Below, piece by piece: positions 1 through 7,568 of a stretch of 64,000 nucleotides of DNA. The DNA lies in NCBI RefSeq assembly GCF_014649955.1, contig NZ_BMUA01000002.1:667235-731234 (forward strand), in the 5' to 3' direction. The stretch's first letter is position 1. Each line of letters begins with the position of its first letter. This stretch comes from Streptomyces violascens. GTDB taxonomy: Bacteria; Actinomycetota; Actinomycetes; Streptomycetales; Streptomycetaceae. The translations under genes were made by a program, and so were the position numbers. The notes under the pieces are model-generated. The model was given only the letters and a program-made list of their open reading frames with translations, ran no database searches and had not been told where the DNA came from.

Positions 1-491
1 CCCGCGAGCGCGCCCCACACCAGGGCGCCGACGACCGCGTCCGAGGTGTTCTCGGCGACCGACTCGACGACGGCCCGCGCGATGCCGTCCGCGTCCAGGG
101 ACTGCGGGTCGCGCCCGCACAGGTGCGGCAGCCGCTCCCGGGCCACCTCCACGTCGCCCGCGGCCAGCGCGCCGCCGATCGCCCGCGCCTCGCGGCCGAG
201 CGACGTGCCGCCCACCACCGTCCAGGTGGCGGCGGCGGTCAGCGCGACGGATGCGGCGGGCCGGGCCCGTACGGCACGGGAAAGGAGGACGGCAGCGCCC
301 GCGGCGCCGCCCGCGCACACCAGGGTGTGCAGCGCGCCCCGGCCGCGGTGGTCGCGCCACAGGACGCGTTCGACGGCGCCGGCCGCGCGTCCGAACGCGG
401 CGACCGGATGGCCGCGGCGCGGATCGCCGAGCAGGAGGTCGCCGAGGAGTCCGGCCGTGGCGCCGTAGGCGAAGGTGCGATCGGCCCGCAT
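1..491 (-). CDS. cobD: Cobalamin biosynthesis protein CobD/CbiB (N-terminal part, cut by window edge)
   Basis: Integral membrane adenosylcobinamide-phosphate synthase, which attaches the aminopropanol arm to adenosyl-cobyric acid late in B12 synthesis. The 163 codons visible begin MRADRTFAYGATAGLLGDLL and include the family signatures LLLGDPRRGHPVAAFGR (about residues 19-35) and VVESVAENTSDAVVGALVW (about 141-159). The family is about 310-330 residues long, so roughly half is present; the rest lies left of the window. ATG at 489-491 is the only start in keeping with the family N-terminus. A cobalamin riboswitch precedes it on the same strand, which supports both the identity and B12-repressed expression. 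Confidence 0.93.
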   Translation of the reverse strand, partial: MRADRTFAYGATAGLLGDLLLGDPRRGHPVAAFGRAAGAVERVLWRDHRGRGALHTLVCAGGAAGAAVLLSRAVRARPAASVALTAAATWTVVGGTSLGREARAIGGALAAGDVEVARERLPHLCGRDPQSLDADGIARAVVESVAENTSDAVVGALVWGALA

Positions 492-589
492 CCGCTCAGC
501 CCGTCAGGGCGTCGCGGGAAGGGCCGGAATGTCTCGACGGGCAGGCGCGCATGGCGGTATGTCCTCACTCAGGGTGTCCGCGCCCTGGT

Positions 590-730
590 TCGACGTGACC
601 GGCGGTGAGAGTTCCTGGCTCGCGGGGATCACTCCCCGGTGACAGTGGCGGGACCGCGCCGGATTCGCACCGGCTTCCTCTTCTGCCGCCGTAGCTGGCC
701 GGTGCAGTCCACCACGCTGCGAGAACACCC
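590..730 (-). promoter_or_regulatory. Cobalamin (B12) riboswitch upstream of cobD
   Basis: Read on the minus strand, the leader contains the B12 core: GGAAGCCGGTG, then AATCCGGCGCGGTCCC, then the B12-box GCCACTG (643-649 on the plus strand). These are the most conserved parts of the cobalamin riboswitch receptor domain. The element ends about 100 nt before the cobD start. I see no clear intrinsic terminator between it and the start codon, so control of translation initiation is more likely than attenuation. The outer boundaries are approximate. Confidence 0.92.
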
Positions 731-779
731 GTCAACTTGCCGTTGACCTGCGGCGCGAGAGAGTGCGCGGCGCCACACA

Positions 780-813
780 GAACCGCCCTCCGGCACGGGC
801 CAAAGGGCGGTTC
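780..813 (-). terminator. Hairpin terminator after the pit operon
   Basis: A 10-bp perfect stem, GAACCGCCCT (780-789) with AGGGCGGTTC (804-813), and a 14-nt loop. It lies 17 nt beyond the stop codon of the small membrane protein that ends the pitH2 transcription unit. There is no U-tract, as is usual for Streptomyces terminators. Confidence 0.7.
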
Positions 814-829
814 GGGTGATGTCCGTGGG

Positions 830-1051
830 TCAGGCGACGATCAGATAGATCCCGTACGCGACGGCCGCCGCGCAGGCCGCGAAGCAGACGTACGCACCGG
901 TGCGGGCCAGCGCCACATTGCCGGTGCCGGATGCCGCGGCCTCGTGCTTGGTGAGGCCGACGATGCCGAGGGTGAACAGGCCCACCAGGCCGACGGTCAC
1001 CACGAGGCTGACGCCGAAGACGGAGCCGAGAGCTGCCCAGTCGATGTGCAT
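830..1051 (-). CDS. Small membrane protein downstream of the Pit transporter
   Basis: A 73-residue protein with two predicted membrane segments, about residues 7-32 (VFGVSLVVTVGLVGLFTLGIVGL) and 49-72 (GAYVCFAACAAAVAYGIYLIVA), joined by a short loop holding KHEAAASGTG. It starts 32 nt after the pitH2 stop, with AAGGA before the ATG, so it is probably co-transcribed and ends at the hairpin at 780-813. I know no function for this family; the same small gene accompanies pitH2 in other Streptomyces as far as I recall. A role as an accessory subunit of the phosphate transporter is only inferred from position. Confidence 0.85.
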   Translation of the reverse strand: MHIDWAALGSVFGVSLVVTVGLVGLFTLGIVGLTKHEAAASGTGNVALARTGAYVCFAACAAAVAYGIYLIVA

Positions 1052-1083
1052 GAGGATTCCTTAGCTGTGCCGGAGAACCGGGG

Positions 1084-2361
1084 TCATCCCTGAAGGAGCG
1101 GGGCCGGGGTGGGCGGGTCGGCAGGGGTCGCCGGTGCCGGGGCCTGGATCGTGGCCTTGAGGTCGATGGCCGCGGCGGCCGCCGCGGTCGGCGGCGGGGT
1201 GACCGCGGCGATCGCGGTGGTGACGACACCGGCGGGCTCGGCCGCGGGGGCCTCGCCGATCTCGTCGGCGGTGACGTTGTGGTGGTCGACCGGCTGGCGG
1301 CGCGACAGCTTCCAGATGGTGCCCGAACCGGCGACCAGGAGGATCGCGACGGCGACGATGCCCCAGGTGCCCTGCTTGGTGAGGAACTCCGCGCCCGCGC
1401 CGACGAGGCCGGCGGCCGGCAGCGTCAGAACCCAGGCGACGGCCATCCGGGACGCGGTGGACCAGCGGACCACGCCGCCCTTGCGGCCGATGCCCGCGCC
1501 CATGACGGAGCCCGAGCAGACCTGGGTGGTGGAGAGCGAGAAGCCGATGTGCGAGGAGGCCAGGATGACGGTGGCGGCGCCGGTCTGGGCGGCGAAGCCC
1601 TGCGGCGGGCGCAGCTCGGTCAGGCCCTTGCCCATGGTGCGGATGATGCGCCAGCCGCCGAGGTAGGTACCCATCGCGATGGCCAGACCGGCCGAGACGA
1701 TGACCCACAGCGGGGGGTTCGCGCCCGGGTGCAGCACGCCTCCGGTGACCAGGGCGAGGGTGATGATGCCCATCGTCTTCTGGGCGTCGTTGGTGCCGTG
1801 GGCGAGCGAGACGAGGCCGGCCGAGGCGATCTGGCCCGCGCGGTAGCCCTTGGCGGTGGCCTTCTCGTCGGTGTTCCGGTTGAGCCGGTACGTGAGCCGG
1901 GTGGCCAGCATCGCGGCGATGCCCGCGACGATCGGCGCGGCGACGGCGGGGAGCAGCACCTTGGTGACGACGGTCGAGCCGTTGACCGAGGACCATCCGG
2001 CCGACATGACCGCGGCGCCGATCAGGCCGCCGAACAGGGCGTGCGAGGAGCTGGAGGGCAGACCGAGCAGCCAGGTCAGCAGGTTCCAGAGGATGGCACC
2101 GACCAGGGCCGCGAAGATGACCTCTGTTCTGATGCCTTTTTCGTCGATGATCCCGCCGGAGATCGTCTTGGCGACCTCCACTGACAGGAACGCGCCGACC
2201 AGGTTGAGCACGGCGGACATCGCGACCGCCGTCTTGGGCTTCAGGGCGCCGGTCGAGATGGTGGTGGCCATCGCGTTGGCGGTGTCATGGAAACCGTTCG
2301 TGAAATCGAACACGAGAGCTGTCACGACCACAATCGCGAGCAGCAGCGTGATGTGTTCCAT
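1084..2361 (-). CDS. pitH2: PiT-family low-affinity inorganic phosphate transporter
   Basis: A 425-residue membrane carrier that imports phosphate (as metal-phosphate, driven by protons or sodium). The two diagnostic PiT repeats are visible: DFTNGFHDTANAMATTISTG at about residues 19-38, and the mirrored LVSLAHGTNDAQKTMG at about 183-198, each with the invariant GxxxxxN(D/T)AQ/A core. About ten membrane segments follow the usual layout, with a cytoplasmic Arg/Pro/Ala-rich tail after residue 350. Gene order beside cobD and gbn matches SCO1845 (pitH2) of S. coelicolor. A PHO box lies 48 nt upstream, so PhoP control is expected. The ATG has a weak Shine-Dalgarno sequence. Confidence 0.95.
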   Translation of the reverse strand: MEHITLLLAIVVVTALVFDFTNGFHDTANAMATTISTGALKPKTAVAMSAVLNLVGAFLSVEVAKTISGGIIDEKGIRTEVIFAALVGAILWNLLTWLLGLPSSSSHALFGGLIGAAVMSAGWSSVNGSTVVTKVLLPAVAAPIVAGIAAMLATRLTYRLNRNTDEKATAKGYRAGQIASAGLVSLAHGTNDAQKTMGIITLALVTGGVLHPGANPPLWVIVSAGLAIAMGTYLGGWRIIRTMGKGLTELRPPQGFAAQTGAATVILASSHIGFSLSTTQVCSGSVMGAGIGRKGGVVRWSTASRMAVAWVLTLPAAGLVGAGAEFLTKQGTWGIVAVAILLVAGSGTIWKLSRRQPVDHHNVTADEIGEAPAAEPAGVVTTAIAAVTPPPTAAAAAAIDLKATIQAPAPATPADPPTPAPLLQG

Positions 2362-2408
2362 TTACCCAGGCAATCGTTCGACGTCAGTGGCTGGACGAAC
2401 GTAAGTAA

Positions 2409-2430
2409 CCTGAGTGAACGGAAGATGAAC
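2409..2430 (-). promoter_or_regulatory. PHO box (two 11-nt direct repeats) upstream of pitH2
   Basis: On the minus strand two adjoining 11-nt units read GTTCATCTTCC and GTTCACTCAGG. The second fits the published Streptomyces PhoP direct-repeat unit (G-T/G-TCAYYYR-S-G) at every position; the first fits in its conserved GTTCA block. The units are in phase and lie 48 nt before the pitH2 ATG. A third in-phase unit is not recognisable. Confidence 0.8.
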
Positions 2431-2491
2431 TGGCGCGGGCGTGTCGGTGTTCGTGGCCACTTCTCGCCTCCGTTCGGCTCACCGAGAACGT

Positions 2492-3268
2492 TCAGCGGCC
2501 CGCCGCGAACCGCTTCAACTGCCCAAAAGACCCATTGAAGAGATTCTGGTCACCCGGCAGGCTCCCGCTCCCGTTCTGGAACTGCCAGAACGTCCAGTAC
2601 GACCAGCCCGCCGGCAGCGGGCCGGGCGTGTCGGCGTACCGGGCCAGCCACAGGGCGTGGTGGGCCGCGAAGGCCTTGCTGTGGCCGGTGCAGTCGTTCC
2701 ACCAGCCCGCGGTCGTGTAGATCACCGGGCGGCGGCCGGTGAGCAGCTGCACCTCGTCGCTGAACCCGGTGATCCAGGAGGTCATCGCGGCCGGACTCAG
2801 CCCGTAGCACTTGCCGCCGCCGTCCTTGGCGTCCTTGCCGTACGGGTTGTGCTCCAGGTCGACCGCGGGCGGCAGCGTCCAGCCGTCGTCCGACCAGTCG
2901 CCGCCGTGGCGCACGAAGAAGTCGGCCTGCGCCTGGCCGGACGCCTGGTCGGGCAGCGCGAAGTGGTAGGCCCCGCGCACCAGACCCGCCTGCCGGGCGC
3001 CGTCGTACTGCTGCCCGAAGTAGGGATTGCGGTACGTCGTCGACTCGGTCGCCTTCACATAGACGAACGAGGCGCCCAGGCCCTTCGCCGAGCCCCAGTC
3101 GACGTCCTTCTGGTGCGAGGAGACGTCGTGGCCGAGCGGCTTGTCCGCGGCGGAGGCGGCGGGCAGCGCCGCGAGCGCCACACAACCCAGCGCCAGCACG
3201 GCCACGAACCCCGTGAGCGCGCCGCGCACCCGGGCCCGGCGCGGGAGAGGATTGCGGTCGCGAGCCAT
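2492..3268 (-). CDS. Secreted glycoside hydrolase family 25 lysozyme
   Basis: A 258-residue N-acetylmuramidase cutting peptidoglycan outside the cell. It has an Arg-rich signal peptide (residues 1-41, ending ALPAASA) and then a complete GH25 domain. The catalytic acidic residues sit in GHDVSSHQ (about residue 47) and PAVDLEHNPYG (DxE, about 134-138); LARYADTPGPLP and FWQFQNGSGSLPGD are the usual C-terminal signatures. The domain ends with NGSFGQLKRFAAGR, so there is no additional cell-wall binding module. ATG at 3268 is chosen because GGGGAC precedes it and the signal peptide begins directly; an upstream in-frame start at 3304 would add 12 residues with no function. Confidence 0.93.
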   Translation of the reverse strand: MARDRNPLPRRARVRGALTGFVAVLALGCVALAALPAASAADKPLGHDVSSHQKDVDWGSAKGLGASFVYVKATESTTYRNPYFGQQYDGARQAGLVRGAYHFALPDQASGQAQADFFVRHGGDWSDDGWTLPPAVDLEHNPYGKDAKDGGGKCYGLSPAAMTSWITGFSDEVQLLTGRRPVIYTTAGWWNDCTGHSKAFAAHHALWLARYADTPGPLPAGWSYWTFWQFQNGSGSLPGDQNLFNGSFGQLKRFAAGR

Positions 3269-3379
3269 GAGGTCCCCCCAGAATTCCGATGATGTACGGA
3301 ACAAAGCACCCAGAGGCTAGTTGAAGATCACCACCGAACTCCCGTATCCCGGCCGCTCGGCCCTGGCAGGATCGGCCGC

Positions 3380-4039
3380 ATGAGCGACGACGAGGCGGCG
3401 ATCGCCGCGGCATGGGCCGAACTGACCGACACCGCGCGCAGGACCGCCGCGGAAGGGCTGGTCGTCGGCACCTCGGGCAATGTGTCGGTACGCGTCGGCG
3501 AGCTGGTCCTGGTCACCCCGACCGGCGTCCCCTACGACCGGCTCGGCCCCGCCGACACCGTCGCCGTCGACCTCGAAGGCCGCCAGGTCATGGGCACGCT
3601 CCGGCCCACCAGCGAGATCCCGATGCACCTCGCGGTGTACCGGAACACCGACGCGCGGGCCGTCGTCCACACCCACGCCGTGCACGCCACGGCCGTGTCC
3701 ACCCTGGCCACCGAGCTGCCGCTGGTCCACTACATGGCGGCCGCGCTCGGCGGCCCGGTCCGGGTCGCCCCGTACGCCCTGTACGGCAGCGAGGAGTTGG
3801 CCGAGAACATGCTGCGCGCCCTGGAGGGCCGCACCGGATGTCTCCTGCAGAACCACGGAACCGTCACTTACGGAACCGGCCTCGCCCAGGCCTACGACCG
3901 CACCGCCCAGCTGGAGTGGATGTGCCGGCTCTGGCTCACCGCCTCGGCGCTGCCCGGCCGCACTCCGTCCCTGCTCAGCCCCGCCCAGCTCGACGAGGTC
4001 GCCGAACGGCTGCGCGGCTACGGGCAGCCCCCGCCGTAG
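3380..4039 (+). CDS. Class II aldolase/adducin family protein
   Basis: A 219-residue zinc-dependent aldolase of the L-fuculose/L-ribulose phosphate type. Seen: the phosphate-binding GTSGNVSVR (about residues 31-39), SEIPMHLAVY with the catalytic Glu (about 78-87), the metal ligands in VVHTHAVHATAVST (about 95-108) and LLQNHGTVTYG with the third His (about 155). Length is normal for the family. The real substrate cannot be read from sequence: no sugar kinase, isomerase or transporter lies nearby. The gene is divergent from the lysozyme; the hydrolase gene follows 62 nt later on the same strand. Confidence 0.9.
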   Translation: MSDDEAAIAAAWAELTDTARRTAAEGLVVGTSGNVSVRVGELVLVTPTGVPYDRLGPADTVAVDLEGRQVMGTLRPTSEIPMHLAVYRNTDARAVVHTHAVHATAVSTLATELPLVHYMAAALGGPVRVAPYALYGSEELAENMLRALEGRTGCLLQNHGTVTYGTGLAQAYDRTAQLEWMCRLWLTASALPGRTPSLLSPAQLDEVAERLRGYGQPPP

Positions 4040-4101
4040 GACGCCGCCCCGATGGGCTCCGCCCACTGGCACCACGGAGGGCCCGAGCCGAGACTGGAGG
4101 G

Positions 4102-5229
4102 GTGCGCCCCGCTACGAAGACGGCCGTGGCCGTCACCACACTCCTCGGCGTCGGCGCGGCAGCGGTCGTCGCCGGACGCTGTGCCAGCGACGCCGCCCTC
4201 AAGGCGCCGCCGGGCCGCCCGCTGCCCACCGACCCCCGGCTGACCGTGCACGCCACGGCCCCGGGCCGGATCACCCTGACCCGCTCGCTCGTGTCGCTGC
4301 GGCCGGGCACGTACGGCCTGGAGGGGCGGGATGCCCACGCCGTCGTCGGCGAGGTCCTCGACGGCGCCCCGCCCACCGCCGACACCGTGGTACGCCGTCT
4401 GGAGCGGGTCACCCACGGCAGCCTCGCGCCGGGCGACCGGGTGCGGCTCACCCCCCAGGTGCACCGAGGCACCCCGAGCGCCACCCTCGGCCTCGCGTAC
4501 CAGGACGTCGAGATCACGGCCGAACTCGGGCCGCTGCCCGCCTGGTTGGTGCCCGGCCCCCGCACCACCTGGGTGATCGCCGTGCACGGGCTCGGCACCA
4601 CCCGCGAACACCCCCTGAACGTCGTGGAGTTCCTGCACCGCCAGCAGCTCCCGGTGCTCCTGCTCGCCTACCGCGGCGACGACGGCTCGCCCCGCTCGCC
4701 GGACGGGCTCGGCCACCTCGGCGACTCCGAGTGGCGCGACCTCGACGCCGCGATCCGCTACGCCCTGCGGTCCGGGGCCCGGCGGGTCATCCTGCACGGC
4801 TGGTCCACCGGCGCCACGATGGCCCTGCACGCCGCCACCCACTCCGCACTGCGTGAGCGCATCGCAGGCATCGTGCTCGACTCGCCCGTACTGGACTGGG
4901 AGTTCACCCTGAAGGCCCTCGCCACCGCCCACGGCACCCCGGGCGCGCTCCTTCCGCTCGCCGTCCGGGCCGCCCAGGGCCGCACCGGCCTCCACGGCGA
5001 CCGCCTCCAGGAAGCCGTCGACCCCAAGGCCCTGCGCGTCCCGACGCTGCTCTTCCACGGCCCCGACGACACGCTCGCCCCCTGGGGCCCGTCCCGCGAA
5101 CTCGCCGACCGCCGCCCCGAACTGATCAGCCTGCACACCGTCCCGCACGCCCCCCACGCCTCCATGTGGAACGCCGCCCCCCGGACCTACGAAGAAACCC
5201 TGCGCCGCTTCCTCACCCCGCTCATGTGA
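4102..5229 (+). CDS. Membrane-anchored alpha/beta hydrolase
   Basis: A 375-residue protein with an N-terminal membrane anchor (KTAVAVTTLLGVGAAAVVAG, about residues 6-25), an extracytoplasmic region of about 120 residues and an alpha/beta-hydrolase fold. The oxyanion motif is VHGLGTTREHP, the nucleophile elbow GWSTG (Ser about 235), the acid in FHGPDDTLAPW and the His in HAPHASMWN. The GTG at 4102 is preferred: it follows CTGGAGGG and gives a sensible anchor. An upstream extension of this frame through the aldolase gene is an artefact of high G+C. Probably an esterase or lipase-like enzyme; substrate unknown. Confidence 0.88.
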   Translation: MRPATKTAVAVTTLLGVGAAAVVAGRCASDAALKAPPGRPLPTDPRLTVHATAPGRITLTRSLVSLRPGTYGLEGRDAHAVVGEVLDGAPPTADTVVRRLERVTHGSLAPGDRVRLTPQVHRGTPSATLGLAYQDVEITAELGPLPAWLVPGPRTTWVIAVHGLGTTREHPLNVVEFLHRQQLPVLLLAYRGDDGSPRSPDGLGHLGDSEWRDLDAAIRYALRSGARRVILHGWSTGATMALHAATHSALRERIAGIVLDSPVLDWEFTLKALATAHGTPGALLPLAVRAAQGRTGLHGDRLQEAVDPKALRVPTLLFHGPDDTLAPWGPSRELADRRPELISLHTVPHAPHASMWNAAPRTYEETLRRFLTPLM

Positions 5230-5254
5230 CACCCCGCAGGACCCCCCGGTACGG

Positions 5255-5560
5255 CATGCGGGCACGAGGGCGGATTCCGTTTGGGCTTTCGTGCGGTGCC
5301 CGGACCGTGTCCGCCCGGGGCGCGACTCCCGGACCGCCGGCAGACCCGACGGCTCCGATGCGGCGTGAGGGCGAGATTCCGCTTCGGCTTTCGGGGGGTG
5401 CCGGGTCTGTGTCTCTCCACGGGACGGCCTCCGGATCCCCAGCAGTCCCCGCAGCCCCCGGCGTGGCGATCGTGGCCGATTCCGTTTGGGCTTTCGGGCA
5501 GTGACGGGGAAGACTGCCTGCGTGACGTCCCGGAAGCCTGAAGAGAAGTTGCCGCGCGAC
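5255..5560. repeat. Array of three degenerate ~102-bp tandem repeats
   Basis: Three units share the core ATTCCG(T/C)TT(G/C)GGCTTTCG at 5274-5291, 5375-5392 and 5479-5496, spaced 101 and 104 bp. Similarity extends beyond the core: units 1 and 2 also share GAGGGCG before it and the GTGTC...GACG/GCG...CTCC(C)GGA...GCAG pattern after it. The third unit is the most diverged. The spacings shift the reading frame (both leave a remainder of 2 modulo 3), so this is not a repeated protein segment. It fills the gap between the hydrolase and the next gene. No function known to me. Confidence 0.75.
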
Positions 5561-5629
5561 TCCAGACTGCGGCTTGTCCGCGCTCCGCACCCGATGCAAG
5601 CCCGACCCCTTGCCACCGCCCGCAGGGCC

Positions 5630-6937
5630 ATGACCGGCCGGCGCACCCGGCCGGCGCCCAGGCCGCCCGCGGGCACCCCGGCCGCCGCCGAACTGGCCCG
5701 CCAGGCCAGGGCGGTGCTCGCCGACGCCGTGCGCGTCGCCCGCTGGACCGACGCCGAGCGTGCGCGGGGCGGCGCCCCCGGGCCCGGGCGGCCGGGCCCG
5801 CTGCCCGAGCCGGTGGCCGAGCGGGCCGCCGCCGCACTGGGTTTGACGCCCGGTCAGGTGCGGGCCGGCTGGGACCGGGCCCGGCTCGCCGGCCTCGTCG
5901 AGCTGCACGGCGCCACGGTGCGGCCCGGCTGGCGGCTGCGTGCCTGGGACCGCGACGACGCGGCGGTCCTGCGCGGCTGGGTCGCCCTGTTCGACGCCTG
6001 GTCCCTGGTCCACCCCGCGCCGGAGGACATCGCACCCACCGCGGTCGCCGAGGTCGTCGAAGCCGTCCCCCAAGTGCTCTCCCTCCTCCAGCTCTCCAAC
6101 GGGCCGGTCCTCGTGCCGGCCCTGCTCGACCTGCTCGGGCAGCGGGTCGCCGAACTCCGTGAGGAGCGCTGCGAGGTCCCCTACGGACCCCAGCCCGACC
6201 CCGTGTCCCTGCCTCCGCTCCTGCCGCACCTCCTCGGCTGGGCCCTGGACGGGCTCGCCGCCGTCGGCGCGCTGGTCCTCGGCGAGGGCCAGGCGACCCT
6301 GACCCCGCTCGGCAACTGGGCGGTCTGGGTCAAGCTGGAGCAGATCTGCGTCGCCGCGCAGAGCCCCGCCGGGAACATCGAGCAGTCCGCCGAGGACATG
6401 CTGCGCGGCTGCGCCGGCCTCACCCCGGGCCCGGCCCGCACCGAGTACCGGGCCTGGACCGCCGCCCGCACCGTCGGCAGCGCCGTCACCGAGCTCCTCG
6501 ACGTCGCCCGGGGCGACGACGCCCTGCTGCGCGGGCTCGCCTTCGAGGCACTGCGGGTCGTGGGAGCGCCCGCCGAGGCCGGGGTGCGCGCCGCCGCGAC
6601 CGAAACCTGCCTGCGCCCCTATGCCCTGCTCTGGCTCGCCGAGTACGAGGGCGCCGACCCCGAGGACGTCCTCGGCGTCCTCACCCGCGAGGAGTCCACC
6701 TGGCTGTGGGTCGACACGGCCGCCGCCGTGGCCGACCACGGCGAGAGCGAACTGCTCGTACGCCACCTCGACTCGGCGGTGCAGGGCACGGTCCCGGCAC
6801 TGCTCGACGAGGTGCGGGCCGTCGGGCATCCGCGCACCGTGCAGGTCCTGGTCGCCCTGGCCGCGGCCCACCCCGACCCGGCCCTGGCCAAGGCGGTCCG
6901 ACGGGCCGCCTTCCAGGTCCATACGGGCTCCGTGTAG
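5630..6937 (+). CDS. Conserved hypothetical protein, Streptomyces type
   Basis: About 435 residues, soluble, rich in Ala, Leu and Arg, with no signal peptide or membrane segment. The first 40 residues are Pro/Arg-rich and look disordered. Next comes a region resembling a small helical DNA-binding or effector module (LGLTPGQVRAGWDRARLAGLVELHG, about residues 65-90), then a long all-helical part. The last 150 residues read like irregular HEAT-type repeats (LLRGLAFEALRVVG, VDTAAAVADHGESELL, VLVALAAAHPDPALAKAV). I do not recognise the family. The start is uncertain: ATG at 5594 and 5630 both lack a good ribosome binding site; earlier starts lie within the repeat array and are unlikely. Confidence 0.75.
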   Translation: MTGRRTRPAPRPPAGTPAAAELARQARAVLADAVRVARWTDAERARGGAPGPGRPGPLPEPVAERAAAALGLTPGQVRAGWDRARLAGLVELHGATVRPGWRLRAWDRDDAAVLRGWVALFDAWSLVHPAPEDIAPTAVAEVVEAVPQVLSLLQLSNGPVLVPALLDLLGQRVAELREERCEVPYGPQPDPVSLPPLLPHLLGWALDGLAAVGALVLGEGQATLTPLGNWAVWVKLEQICVAAQSPAGNIEQSAEDMLRGCAGLTPGPARTEYRAWTAARTVGSAVTELLDVARGDDALLRGLAFEALRVVGAPAEAGVRAAATETCLRPYALLWLAEYEGADPEDVLGVLTREESTWLWVDTAAAVADHGESELLVRHLDSAVQGTVPALLDEVRAVGHPRTVQVLVALAAAHPDPALAKAVRRAAFQVHTGSV

Positions 6938-7088
6938 CGCGACGCGCGTAGCGAGACAGCCGCCCGCCCCCAGGGGCGGCACGTCCGACGTCTTCAACTC
7001 CCCTTGCCTGTAAGCCTGTTGAGAACGACCGGTCCGCCCGGCTCGGGGCCCTCGCGCCAGAGCTCAGACGCCGGCGGCGCCTGCCCCC

Positions 7089-7478
7089 TCACTCCGCGCC
7101 GCCCGGCGCATACGTGCCGAAGCTCCACACGTTGCCCTCCGCGTCCCTCGCCATGTAGTCCCGCGAGCCGTAGTCCTGGTCCGTCGGCTCCATGAGGATC
7201 TCCACGCCCTGCTCGGCGGCGCGCTTGTAGTGCGCGTCCACATCGCTCACCACCACGTACACGCCCACCGGGCCCGCGTTCGCCATCACCTTCGCGAAGA
7301 GGCCCTCGCGGCCCTTGGAGCCGAGCATCACCAGGCCCGTCCCACAGGACAGCTCGGCGTGCATCACGCTGCCGTCCTCACCCTCGTACGCGCACACCTC
7401 GGTGAAGCCGAAAGCGTCCTTGAGCTGGCGGATCGCCGCTTTCGCATCGCTGTAGAGAATCGTCGGGTACATGCTCAT
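7089..7478 (-). CDS. VOC-superfamily (glyoxalase/bleomycin resistance-like) protein
   Basis: A 129-residue single-domain vicinal oxygen chelate protein. The paired beta-alpha-beta-beta-beta modules are visible: MYPTILYSDAKAAIRQLKDAFGF (module 1 start), SVMHAELSCGTGLVMLG, then GVYVVVSDVDAHYKRAAEQGVEIL (module 2 start) and DAEGNVWSFGTY at the end, where the last two motifs match the PhnB/YdfO-like subgroup. The metal-ligand His in MHAEL is kept. ATG at 7478 follows GGAGTGATCGGC; the in-frame upstream ATG at 7502 would precede the ribosome binding site. Function could be resistance, isomerisation or sequestering of a small molecule; not resolvable here. Confidence 0.88.
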   Translation of the reverse strand: MSMYPTILYSDAKAAIRQLKDAFGFTEVCAYEGEDGSVMHAELSCGTGLVMLGSKGREGLFAKVMANAGPVGVYVVVSDVDAHYKRAAEQGVEILMEPTDQDYGSRDYMARDAEGNVWSFGTYAPGGAE

Positions 7479-7568
7479 GCCGATCACTCCTTCCGGAGTC
7501 AAGCCGCCGATTGTGACCTGGATCTCAGTGTTGCACCCGGCACTGACAACGCCCGTCGGCGCCCGGAA

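Noticed and set aside
3412..4101. N-terminal extension of the alpha/beta hydrolase frame back through the aldolase gene
   Set aside because: The extension is Arg/Pro/Gly-rich shadow translation; the GTG at 4102 has a ribosome binding site and starts the membrane anchor.
5255..5560. CRISPR array
   Set aside because: Only three cores, imperfect, with ~100-bp spacing and homologous flanks; repeat and spacer lengths do not fit and no cas gene is present.
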